This document shows positions 1-8,200 of a stretch of 64,000 bases of DNA, in pieces. Numbering within the stretch: position 1 is the stretch's first letter; every line of letters starts with the position of its first letter. Origin of the DNA: JBAVVD01 sp049697115 (GTDB lineage: Bacteria; Acidobacteriota; Aminicenantia; Aminicenantales; UBA4085); NCBI GenBank assembly GCA_049697115.1, contig JBAVVD010000040.1, positions 66,888-130,887 on the forward strand, in the 5' to 3' direction. The notes beneath the pieces were generated by a model, which was not told the DNA's origin, did no database searches, and saw only the letters and a program-made list of their open reading frames with translations. The translations under genes and the position numbers were made by a program.

Positions 1-724
1 CCTTAATAGGAAGGTTCTTTATATAGAAGGGAACCAGAGCCTTATAGATTTCACTCTCAGGCCCATAAATACCCGAATGTTTGGGTAGAACGTTGTAATC
101 CGTGAGGTAAACCGTCAGAGCCGCATGGATCGTCGCACTATCCTTCATCGTCATTTTTTGTCTCTCTTTCTGATTGTAGAGCTCAGCGGCTTCATCGCGG
201 GGTACTAATTCTTTTCTGTATTGTTCGGCCAACGCTTTGGCTTTTTCTTTGTTATCCAGGTAGACGCGAAGATTTGTGACTTCATGAGCAACTGCCTCTG
301 AAAGCTTGTTAATGGCCAGGCTGCCGGACATTTTTTCGATATCTACGCTCTCGCCCTCGACATCTTCGATAAAGGCATTGATTTCCTTAAAAAGAAGTGG
401 AGACATAATGCCACTGTCATCAAATGGTGTAATGACCAGCTTCAGAACCAATAAAATCCTTGTATATCTTTTGAAAAATATTGTGTCAATTTGACCTTGG
501 GCTTTGGCCTTTCTCGCCTGATCCATCATTTCTTTAAGAGATGCATTCGTTTTTTCCATAACGCTTTCTCTTTTCTCTGCCAGTTCCTTGAAAGTGACGA
601 CAAGGGAATCCAGAAGAGCATAGCTGGCGTCTTGTTCAGCGTTTGAATCTGTGGAGATCCCGAAAGAAGTGAGATTCAAACACAGAAAAACGAAAACACT
701 TAGGGCCATCATTTTTCGATTCAT
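1..724 (-). CDS. secreted protein, partial, GspG-like C-terminal part
   Basis: About 241 codons are visible, reading from an ATG at 724 off the left edge, so the C-terminus is missing. The start is preceded by an AGGAGG box. The N-terminus (MNRKMMALSVFVFLCLN...) is a signal peptide. The middle is charged and helical. Near the window edge there is a stretch (ALTVYLTDYNVLPKHSG, then a segment ending KNLPIKD) that resembles the tail of type II secretion pseudopilin GspG, although no prepilin peptidase site is seen at the N-terminus. Function unknown; I infer an exported, probably periplasmic protein. A short inverted repeat (ATCCAAC / GTTGGAT, about 750-790) lies in its upstream region. Confidence 0.75.
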   Translation of the reverse strand, partial: MNRKMMALSVFVFLCLNLTSFGISTDSNAEQDASYALLDSLVVTFKELAEKRESVMEKTNASLKEMMDQARKAKAQGQIDTIFFKRYTRILLVLKLVITPFDDSGIMSPLLFKEINAFIEDVEGESVDIEKMSGSLAINKLSEAVAHEVTNLRVYLDNKEKAKALAEQYRKELVPRDEAAELYNQKERQKMTMKDSATIHAALTVYLTDYNVLPKHSGIYGPESEIYKALVPFYIKNLPIK

Positions 725-846
725 TTTGTGCCTCCTGTCATTTTTGTTAAATCCAACAATTTGTGATCCAAGCTGTTTTTCGTTGGATCAATTTCCTTAC
801 TCTTTGTTCATATTTGAAGATGCTTTTTCGTGGCATATCTCTGAAT

Positions 847-1317
847 TTAATATTGAATATTCAGGGATGACATTCTGTGCAAAACCTTGCTGAAGATTGG
901 GGAGATCTCTTCATCGGGAATCCTTTCCTTTTGAGCTGCATAGAGAACCCGCTTGATGGTCCATTCCAGTTCTGCGGCCGGCTGGGACTCAATCATTTTC
1001 CTGTTTTGGTCCATCCAGGCAGCTTGCAGATGGATGACCATACGGATATTTTTTTCGAACGCCTTTGACTCTCTCTCATACCGTGGAGATAAAAAGAGAT
1101 GGGCGGCTATCCATCCCGAGACCATCACGAGAAACACTGCGGCAGCGGCCGTCACAGACCTCCTTAACCAGAACACGCGCCGGACGGGCTGGTCTATCCG
1201 CTGATGAAGTTGAGCTTGAAAATTCTCTTTCTGGAAGCCGATGAGGGCGACTTCTTTTTCTTTCTGAATCAGATTTTTTATTTCCACGAAGCCTTCATCC
1301 ATACTCTCTTTTATCAT
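847..1317 (-). CDS. single-pass membrane protein, probable partner of the adjacent ECF sigma factor
   Basis: A 156-residue protein with a charged cytoplasmic N-terminus (about 1-50), one transmembrane helix (about 52-74, TAAAAVFLVMVSGWIAAHLF) and a periplasmic C-terminal part. The ATG at 1317 has a GAGGAG box 7 nt upstream. The gene overlaps the end of the ECF sigma gene by 23 nt, so the two are very probably translationally coupled. Topology and position fit an anti-sigma factor, but the HxxxCxxC zinc motif of ZAS anti-sigma factors is absent, so the assignment rests on context. It could instead be an unrelated membrane protein. Confidence 0.8.
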   Translation of the reverse strand: MIKESMDEGFVEIKNLIQKEKEVALIGFQKENFQAQLHQRIDQPVRRVFWLRRSVTAAAAVFLVMVSGWIAAHLFLSPRYERESKAFEKNIRMVIHLQAAWMDQNRKMIESQPAAELEWTIKRVLYAAQKERIPDEEISPIFSKVLHRMSSLNIQY

Positions 1318-1825
1318 GATTTTCTCCTCTCATCCGGTTCATGACGGTCTGGCGAGCGCGGTTCAACCTGGACATGACGGTTCCTTCTTTGATGTGCAGT
1401 GTCGCCGCGATCTCCTCGTAGGACAGGTCTCCGTATTCCTTCAGAATAAACACTTCCCTCTGTTTCTTGGGCAATTGGTGAATGGCTCCCTTTAACAATC
1501 GAAGCTGCTCGCTGTGAATCATCTGCAGTTCTGGATTTAGGGGCTCCATTTGTGATCGGACCAGCTCATGCTGCGACATTCGACTGCGTCGATATCTTTT
1601 TTTAAAATCCAGGCAGACGTTTCTTGCGATCCTGAAAAGCCATATCTTTGAAAGTTTTGGATCCTTCAACGTTTCGATATTTTTCAAAGCTTTCAGGTAG
1701 ACCTCCTGGGCCAGGTCTTCCGCATCCGCTGAGTTTCTGGAAAAACCCAGGCATATGAGAAAGACTTTTTCCTGGTAAGTCATCAATGCACTCAAAGCTC
1801 CTGTTTCTTTTCCCGTCCTCTTCAT
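1295..1825 (-). CDS. ECF-type RNA polymerase sigma factor
   Basis: A sigma-70 family protein of the short ECF class, about 176 residues. Region 2 is visible at about 15-80 (AEDLAQEVYLKALKNI, then KIWLFRIARNVCLDF). Region 4 lies at about 110-170 (LPKKQREVFILKEYGDLSYEEIAATL, then EGTVMSRLNRARQ, the recognition helix). Regions 1 and 3 are missing, as expected for ECF factors. I chose the ATG at 1825; an in-frame TTG at 1837 is possible and neither has a good ribosome binding site. It is followed by an overlapping membrane protein that is probably its regulator. The regulon cannot be deduced here. Confidence 0.92.
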   Translation of the reverse strand: MKRTGKETGALSALMTYQEKVFLICLGFSRNSADAEDLAQEVYLKALKNIETLKDPKLSKIWLFRIARNVCLDFKKRYRRSRMSQHELVRSQMEPLNPELQMIHSEQLRLLKGAIHQLPKKQREVFILKEYGDLSYEEIAATLHIKEGTVMSRLNRARQTVMNRMRGENHDKREYG

Positions 1826-2026
1826 GTTTCTTTTCAAGAAGGCATTATGGGTCGCCGTTTATGATAAAACAGCTTGTCGCTGCCGTTTCCGATGATTTTT
1901 CATTCTTCATTCTATTAAGACGACTGAAGGAGACGAATATTCCATATGTCTGAGCCAGGAATTTTAGACTTCTCTTTTCTTCTCAGGTGCCCGGAGATCT
2001 TGAAAAAAGGAAGAATGGATTTGACC

Positions 2027-2581
2027 TTAGGGAAAGAGAAACATTTTGGCGATGAGGATGATCCAGAAAAATGTGGCCCCGATGAGAGCCATGTATTCTT
2101 TATTTTTCTTATAAAGCGCCCAGCTGAATTGAATGCCGCTTGATCGGGGGACCGGTTTTAAGGAGGGGAAAAAGAGAGGAGTACTTCTTTTATATTCTTC
2201 ATATTTTTTCGGAAAAAACCGTTTCATCCGTTCCTTTTCCACTCGGATAACGGGTGGATAAAAGACAAGAAAGTATGCGGCGAACAGCCAAAAACACCAC
2301 AGCGAATAGGTCCCTACGGCAATGCTCATGCCCAAAATAAAATTCCCAATATAGAGAGGATTTCGGGTATAGCGGTAGGGACCTGAAACGGCCAGTTCCT
2401 TTTCTTTCCGGATATGTCCGGAGGCCCACATCCTGATCAGGAGCCCTATAATTGAGAGAGCCAGTCCGGCCAGGATAGATAATAAATTCGGTCTGGCTAG
2501 AATGATGATCAGCAGCAGGAGCAAAGTGGCCGACCTCACACGCCATCGGTAAATGCTCCGGATGAAACTTTTTTCAGCCAT
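2027..2581 (-). CDS. isoprenylcysteine carboxyl methyltransferase-family membrane methyltransferase
   Basis: A 184-residue integral membrane protein with about four hydrophobic segments. The ICMT/PEMT signature is clear: GPYRYTRNPLYIGNF at about 85-100, and RVEKERMKRFFPKKYEEYK further on, which in this family form the SAM- and substrate-binding tail. Bacterial members methylate lipids or other small hydrophobic acceptors, and the substrate is not predictable. It is last in the rfaE1-rfaE2-GT9 operon. Its ATG overlaps the end of the glycosyltransferase gene by 8 nt and has a GAGGAAA box. The context suggests an envelope lipid or glycolipid as acceptor, which is inference. Confidence 0.88.
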   Translation of the reverse strand: MAEKSFIRSIYRWRVRSATLLLLLIIILARPNLLSILAGLALSIIGLLIRMWASGHIRKEKELAVSGPYRYTRNPLYIGNFILGMSIAVGTYSLWCFWLFAAYFLVFYPPVIRVEKERMKRFFPKKYEEYKRSTPLFFPSLKPVPRSSGIQFSWALYKKNKEYMALIGATFFWIILIAKMFLFP

Positions 2582-3563
2582 TTTCCTCGAGAGATTGAAG
2601 GACCAGGTGGGTGACTTCTTCGGGAGTTATTTTTTTCATGCATTCCAGAGATTCACAAGTTCTTTTGTAGCAAAGACTGCATTCAACGGGATGATACGCC
2701 ACTTTGTCCCTGGGACTGAAAGGCCCGTTTCTTTGGGGATTTGTGGGGCCAAATAGGCCCACCACAGGAACAGACAACGCACAGGCGGCCTGAAGGGCAA
2801 AGGTGTCGCCGCTCACAACTAGCCCGGCTTCTTGGACTAGCCCCAGGATTTCCTGGATGGAAAAGAAGGGAGCCGGCGGCACGTGTGTTTCCGTACTGAT
2901 CGCTGCGGCCAGTTTCCGTTCCACTTCGTTTCCCCACAGGAGAAGGGGGAAAAGAGTTTTCCTGTCCAGACCCTCCAGAACCTTGACCCAGCTTTCAGGA
3001 GACCATCTTTTTGTCCTCCAGGCGGCGCCGACATTAAAAATGACCAGTTTTTTGATTTTCTCATAGCCGAGGGGTTGAAGCTTTTCCTGAACGGCATTCC
3101 CAATTTCCTCTGGAATGGCGAGCGGGAACTGATAGCGGTCTTCGTGAATTCCAAGAAGGCTCAGAAGTTTTAAATTCTTACTGATCACATGACGGGCTTC
3201 TGGAATTTCTTCGATCCTGTCCGTGTAGAAGTGAGCGGCTAAGGGCTCTTTGAGATTTTTTCTGTGGAAGCCGATTCTTTTGGGCGCTCTGGAGAGAAAA
3301 GCGATGAGGCCGGATTTCACCAGTCCCTGGAAGTCCAGGGCGATGGAATACTTTTTTGCGATCTTTGTTCGCCATCCCCTTGAGCCGACAACGATGATTT
3401 CGTCAATTCCCGGGACAAAATCGAGGATGTCTTTGCCTTTCGTTTCGACAATCCATGTAATTTTTGAGTTCGGATAATTTCTGCGGAGCGCCGCATAGGC
3501 GGGCAGTGTGTGGATGATATCGCCCAAGGAACTCAGGCGGATGATCAGGAGACAGTCGTTCAC
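2574..3563 (-). CDS. glycosyltransferase family 9 (heptosyltransferase-like)
   Basis: About 329 residues of the ADP-heptose:LPS heptosyltransferase (WaaC/WaaF) family. The N-terminal Rossmann domain begins LLIIRLSSLGDIIHTLPAYAA, the typical acceptor-binding start. The C-terminal domain has the nucleotide-sugar part (VVSGDTFALQAACALSVPVVGLFGPT, then NPQRNGPFSP). The longer frame opening at 3737 would overlap rfaE2 with low-complexity sequence. I therefore place the start at the GTG at 3563, directly after the rfaE2 stop, with GGAAAG upstream. A cysteine cluster (CSLCYKRTCESLECM) near the end is common in this family. Predicted role: transfer of heptose, made by the two preceding genes, to lipid A/core. 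Confidence 0.93.
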   Translation of the reverse strand: MNDCLLIIRLSSLGDIIHTLPAYAALRRNYPNSKITWIVETKGKDILDFVPGIDEIIVVGSRGWRTKIAKKYSIALDFQGLVKSGLIAFLSRAPKRIGFHRKNLKEPLAAHFYTDRIEEIPEARHVISKNLKLLSLLGIHEDRYQFPLAIPEEIGNAVQEKLQPLGYEKIKKLVIFNVGAAWRTKRWSPESWVKVLEGLDRKTLFPLLLWGNEVERKLAAAISTETHVPPAPFFSIQEILGLVQEAGLVVSGDTFALQAACALSVPVVGLFGPTNPQRNGPFSPRDKVAYHPVECSLCYKRTCESLECMKKITPEEVTHLVLQSLEENG

Positions 3564-3564
3564 T

Positions 3565-4062
3565 TCAGTTCTTTCCGGAGTTACTGGTTTTAATTTTGGC
3601 CGCGATTCTGTGCATGACCTGTGAGGCCGACCTGATTTTCGGTCCCCCGACGATGGCGATCCGGCCGCCGTAGCTGAGGACGGTCTCTCTTTCGGGAACG
3701 GTCTTCCGTGTGTAGTCAGAGCCTTTCGCATGAACATCCGGTTTTAGAGAAAGAAGAATTTTCTCTACAGTGGGCTCGTCAAATAGGATCAGATAGTCCA
3801 CGTCGGAGAAAGACGAAAGGATTTCCGCGCGTTCTCTTGCCGGAAGAATCGGCCGTCCCTTGCCCTTGAGCCTGCGGACAGAGGCGTCGCTGTTCAGAGC
3901 GACCACAAGGAAATCGCCTTTTCGCTTCGCTTCTTTCAGATACCGAATATGGCCGGCATGAATCAGGTCGAAGCCGCCGTTGGCCAGGACGATCTTCCTT
4001 CCCTTTCTTCTTTCCTGAGAGATGATTTTTTGGAGCTGGGATAGAGTCTTTAATTTTTTCAA
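3565..4062 (-). CDS. rfaE2: D-glycero-beta-D-manno-heptose 1-phosphate adenylyltransferase
   Basis: 165 residues of the cytidylyltransferase-like nucleotidyltransferase fold. The N-terminal signature ANGGFDLIHAGHIRYLKEAK carries the HxGH motif (HAGH) that binds the nucleotide. The C-terminal part (KGSDYTR, then GGPKIRSASQVMHRI) is typical of RfaE2/HldE-C. It activates heptose-1-phosphate with ATP to ADP-heptose for LPS core synthesis. It begins with a TTG overlapping the stop of rfaE1 (TTGA), so the kinase and adenylyltransferase that are fused in E. coli HldE are separate, coupled genes here. Confidence 0.95.
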   Translation of the reverse strand: MKKLKTLSQLQKIISQERRKGRKIVLANGGFDLIHAGHIRYLKEAKRKGDFLVVALNSDASVRRLKGKGRPILPARERAEILSSFSDVDYLILFDEPTVEKILLSLKPDVHAKGSDYTRKTVPERETVLSYGGRIAIVGGPKIRSASQVMHRIAAKIKTSNSGKN

Positions 4063-5069
4063 TTTTCCGATATAATCGCCTGTTTGAGTTCGAGGGGAGT
4101 GACGGTAGCCGTCCCTTTTTTCATGACCACGATTCCTCCGGCATAATTGGCGAGCCGGGCGGCCTGGCGAAATGTCGCGCCGCAGGCCAAAGCTGCAGTG
4201 AACACGCTGATGACCGTGTCGCCGGCCCCTGTGACATCCACGATATCCGGTGTTCCGAAAATAGGGATAATGAAAACAGGCCGGCCTTTTTCAAAAAGAG
4301 CCATTCCCTTTGATCCCAGAGTGATGAGCGCGGCCGGGGACTGGAGTTTTTTGAGAAGGGTCCTTCCGGCTTTCTGGAGGACGGCCGTATCGCCGCCGAA
4401 TTGAATCTTCAGTGCCTCTTCGACTTCCGGTTCGTTGGGCGTAGCGGCGGTGACTCCCCTGAAGGAGAGAAGGCGGAATCGGGAATCGAGCGTGACAGGG
4501 ATTTTCATCTTCTTGAAAGGGGGGAAGGCGGTCCTGAAGATATCTTCCTTGACCGTGAAATAATTATAATCAGAGATCAGCAGGGCATCGCATTGGCGTC
4601 GGGCTCTTTGAAGAGACTGCAGGAGTCTATTTTTCAAGAGGCTGTTTTCAGATACTTTTCCCTCGCGGTCGATCCGCAGGATTTGCTGTTTTTTTGTGTT
4701 CTCTTCACCGGCCAGAATCCGCGTTTTCAACGGCGTCGGGAAATCTTTTTCGACAATGAGATATTCCGTTGAGATTCTGTTCTTCTTGAGAAACTGAAAA
4801 ATTTTCTTCCCTGAATCGTCCGGTCCGATGACCCCGATCGGCAGGGGTTTCACGCCCAGAGCCTTGAGGTTCAGGATGGAGTTACCGGCTCCGCCCAGAG
4901 AGAACTCCCTTGTCTGATAGGCAAGAATGAGAACCGGAGCCTCCCTGGAAATTCGCCGGGTGTTTCCATAGAGGTATTCATCAAGGATGAAATCGCCCCA
5001 GACGGCGATTTTCTTTCTCGCAAACTGGTCGACCAGGGTGAGTAATTTTCTGTTTTCTTCTTTGAGCAT
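4059..5069 (-). CDS. rfaE1: D-glycero-beta-D-manno-heptose-7-phosphate kinase
   Basis: 336 residues of the PfkB/ribokinase family. Visible motifs are the N-terminal GGAGNSILNLKALGV substrate region and the C-terminal DVTGAGDTVISVFTAAL signature, whose Asp is the catalytic base and whose GAGD forms the anion hole. It phosphorylates heptose-7-phosphate at C1 as the first committed kinase step to ADP-heptose. The ATG at 5069 lies about 9 nt from the predicted transcription start, with only a weak GGA as ribosome binding site. It is first in the operon with rfaE2, a GT9 heptosyltransferase and a membrane methyltransferase. Confidence 0.95.
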   Translation of the reverse strand: MLKEENRKLLTLVDQFARKKIAVWGDFILDEYLYGNTRRISREAPVLILAYQTREFSLGGAGNSILNLKALGVKPLPIGVIGPDDSGKKIFQFLKKNRISTEYLIVEKDFPTPLKTRILAGEENTKKQQILRIDREGKVSENSLLKNRLLQSLQRARRQCDALLISDYNYFTVKEDIFRTAFPPFKKMKIPVTLDSRFRLLSFRGVTAATPNEPEVEEALKIQFGGDTAVLQKAGRTLLKKLQSPAALITLGSKGMALFEKGRPVFIIPIFGTPDIVDVTGAGDTVISVFTAALACGATFRQAARLANYAGGIVVMKKGTATVTPLELKQAIISEN

Positions 5070-5084
5070 ATGTCCAGCCTGAAA

Positions 5085-5113
5085 TTTCTATCAGAAAAAG
5101 GGGAAAAGGTCAA
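5085..5113 (-). promoter_or_regulatory. sigma-70 promoter for the rfaE1 operon
   Basis: On the minus strand TTGACC (5113-5108) and TAGAAA (5090-5085) are separated by 17 nt. Predicted start near 5078, leaving a leader of about 9 nt before rfaE1. Confidence 0.45.
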
Positions 5114-5198
5114 ATTCGCGGGGGGATGAAGGCATTGAGAAATATCCCCTCCGGAAAGTGGATTTTAGTTTCACCTCACAATTCATCGGCAGAGGTGA

Positions 5199-5227
5199 TT
5201 GCCAAAAATATAATAATATTATATAGA
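5199..5227 (+). promoter_or_regulatory. sigma-70 promoter for the propeller sensor kinase
   Basis: TTGCCA, 17-nt AT-rich spacer, TATAGA, about 60 nt upstream of the kinase gene and divergent from the rfaE1 promoter. Confidence 0.35.
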
Positions 5228-5287
5228 TACATATATAAAAAAAGGAAGCTGTCCGTCACATTTTAATCTCAAAGGAAACAGAACCGA

Positions 5288-8200
5288 GTGCACTCTTCGG
5301 ATTTGCATGCTTTGCGAAGACGGAATGCTGAGGATTTGAATATGAGGCTTTTTGAACCTCTGAAAGTATTTCCTCATCGAGGGGAGAGGTCATTGAATAT
5401 TGGCCCTTGCATCCGCCGCATAATTCTCTGGCTCAAAGCCATTGTCCTGCTGGGGGGGATGATTTGGACTCCTGGAGTGAGCTTGGGAGCCCAAGATCTC
5501 AGCGTAAAATTCAACCACATTACAATCAATGAAGGACTTTCTCAGAGCTACATCTACTGCATATTGCAGGATCGCAGAGGATTTATGTGGTTTGGCACTG
5601 AGGATGGTTTAAATAAGTATGATGGATACGGATTTAAAATCTATAAGCATGATCCCAAGAGTCCTGACAGTTTGAGCTACAATTACGTAAGGGCGATTCA
5701 TGAAGATCAATCAGGATTTATTTGGGTGGGGACATATTCCGGGGGATTGGATAAGTTTGACCCTAAGACAGAGCGGTTTATCCATTGCAGAGCAGACCCG
5801 GATAATCCCGATAGCCTGAGCAGCAACTATGTGAATTCTCTGTATGAAGATCATAATGGATTTCTCTGGATTGGAACAAACGATGGGCTCAACAGGCTGG
5901 ATCCCAAAACAGGGCGATTGATCCGGTATCAATCTGTCCCGAATGATCCTTATAGCCTGAGCCACAACAAAGTCAATACGATTTGTGAAGATCGCGAAGG
6001 ATTTCTGTGGGTTGGAACAGAGGAAGGACTCAACAGGCTGGACCTGAAAAGAGAGCGATTTCGGCGCTATTACAATGAGCCCAATAATCCGAACAGCCTG
6101 AGTAAAAATTCAATCAGTTGCATCCGTGAGGACCGAATGGGGCATCTCTGGATCGGCACATTCGGCGGAGGGCTCGACCGGTTGGACCGGGAAAAGGGCC
6201 GATTTATCCATCACTGCCACAATCCTAATGATCTTTACAGCTTGAGCAACGATTTTGTCAGATTTATTTATGAAGACCATGAAGGTGATCTCTGGATCGG
6301 GACTTTCGGAGGCGGGATTAATAAGTTTGTCCGGGAAAGCAGTCAATTTATTTATTACCAGCACGATCCCAGTGATCCTCATAGTCTCGGGAGCAATGTG
6401 ATTTTGTCGATCTATGAAGATCAATCGAGAATGCTGTGGATAGGAACGTACATTGGGTTGAGCACATTGGATCGAGAGAAGAAGAAATTTGTTCTTTACA
6501 GGGCAAAGCCGAATGACCCCAACAGCCTGAGTCATGATCATATCTATTCCATTTGCGAAGACCGTTCAGGTATACTTTGGGTCGGCACATATGGCGGGGG
6601 GCTCAATCGAATTGACCGAACGAAGAATATATTCACACGGTACCACATCAATCCCGGTGCATCCAATAGTCTGAGCAGCAATTTAATCCGGTCCATTCAG
6701 GAAGATCATTTGGGGGGTTTCTGGGTCGGGACATACGGGGGTGGACTTAACCGGTTGGACCGAAGGACGGGGAAATTCACGCGCTACCGATATGATCCCG
6801 AGGACTCCTCCTCTCTCAGCAGCGACCTGGTCAGGGTGGTTAGAGAAGACAGCCGGGGAAATCTCTGGATCGGCACTGAAGATGGGCTGAACAAATTCGT
6901 GAGAGAGACACATTCATTCATTAGGTACAAACATGACTCCCGTAATCCTTTCAGCTTGAGCAGTAATTACATTTATACCATTCAGGAAGATCGGCAGGGG
7001 ATGCTCTGGATTGGGGCTCTGGATGGGCTTAATCGATTCGACTCCGATAAGGAAGAATGTATCCGCTTTAAACACGTTCCCGGCGATCCGGGCAGCTTGA
7101 GCAGCAGTGAAGTCCTGTCCCTTTATGAAAACCAATCGGGAGTGCTTTGGATCGGGACGTCGGTGGGACTGAACAAATTTGACAGGGCTCAACGCCGCTT
7201 TACATGTTATACGGAGAAAGATGGACTTTCCAATAATACGGTTTTGAACATAGTGGAAGACGACCAGGGAAATCTCTGGCTCGGAACAAATAAAGGGATT
7301 TCGAAGTTCAATCCTCGAACATTAGATTTTAAGAATTATTATGTCGAAGATGGCCTCCAGAGCAATGAGTTTAATCTGGGAGCGTGTTTTAAAACCCGAA
7401 GCGGCGAGATATTTATGGGCGGCGTTTACGGATTGAACAGTTTTTATCCCGAGCGCATCCGGCAGAATCCTTATGTTCCTTATGTTGTCATCACGGATTT
7501 TCAGATCTTCAACAGTTCCGTTCCGATCGGCCGAGCAGAAAATGGGCGTTTTATACTGAAGAAATCCATTACAGAAACCGAAGAAATCAAGCTTTCTCAT
7601 AAAGACCGAGTTCTGACTTTTGAGTTTGCCGCACTGCATTATGCTTCCCCTGAGAATAATCAATATGCCTATATCATGGAAGGCTTTGAAAATGACTGGA
7701 ATTATGTCGGTAACAGGCGTTTTGTGACTTATACAAACCTACCTCCCGGTGAGTATACATTCAGAGTCAAAGGCTCGAATAGTGACGGCCTCTGGAATGA
7801 AAAGGGGACATCGGTCATTATAAAAATCGCTCCCGCCTTCTGGAATACCTGGTGGTTCAGGGGGCTCGCCGTCCTTTCCGTTTTATTGATGATTGTCGTT
7901 ATCATCCAGATCAGAACCCAAACGATCAGGCAAAGATCCAGGCAGCTTGAACAGCGTATCGAAGAGCGAACGATGGAGTTAAAAGCCGCCAATGAAGAGC
8001 TGCAGCAGGAAATCGGCGAGCGCAAGCACGCCGAGGAAGCTTTGCATGCCCGGCAAGCGTATCTCGACAGGCTTTTCGAGAGCGCTCAAGAAGCGATCGT
8101 CATGCTGGATACCAGTCACAGGATTTCCCGCGTGAATGATGAATTTACAAAATTATTCGGATATTCCCGAGAGGAAGCCATGGGGCGAACCCTGGATGAT

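Noticed and set aside
3564..3737. N-terminal extension of the GT9 gene
   Set aside because: Low-complexity, Ser/Pro/Arg-rich and entirely inside rfaE2 in another frame; the GTG at 3563 gives the normal family start.
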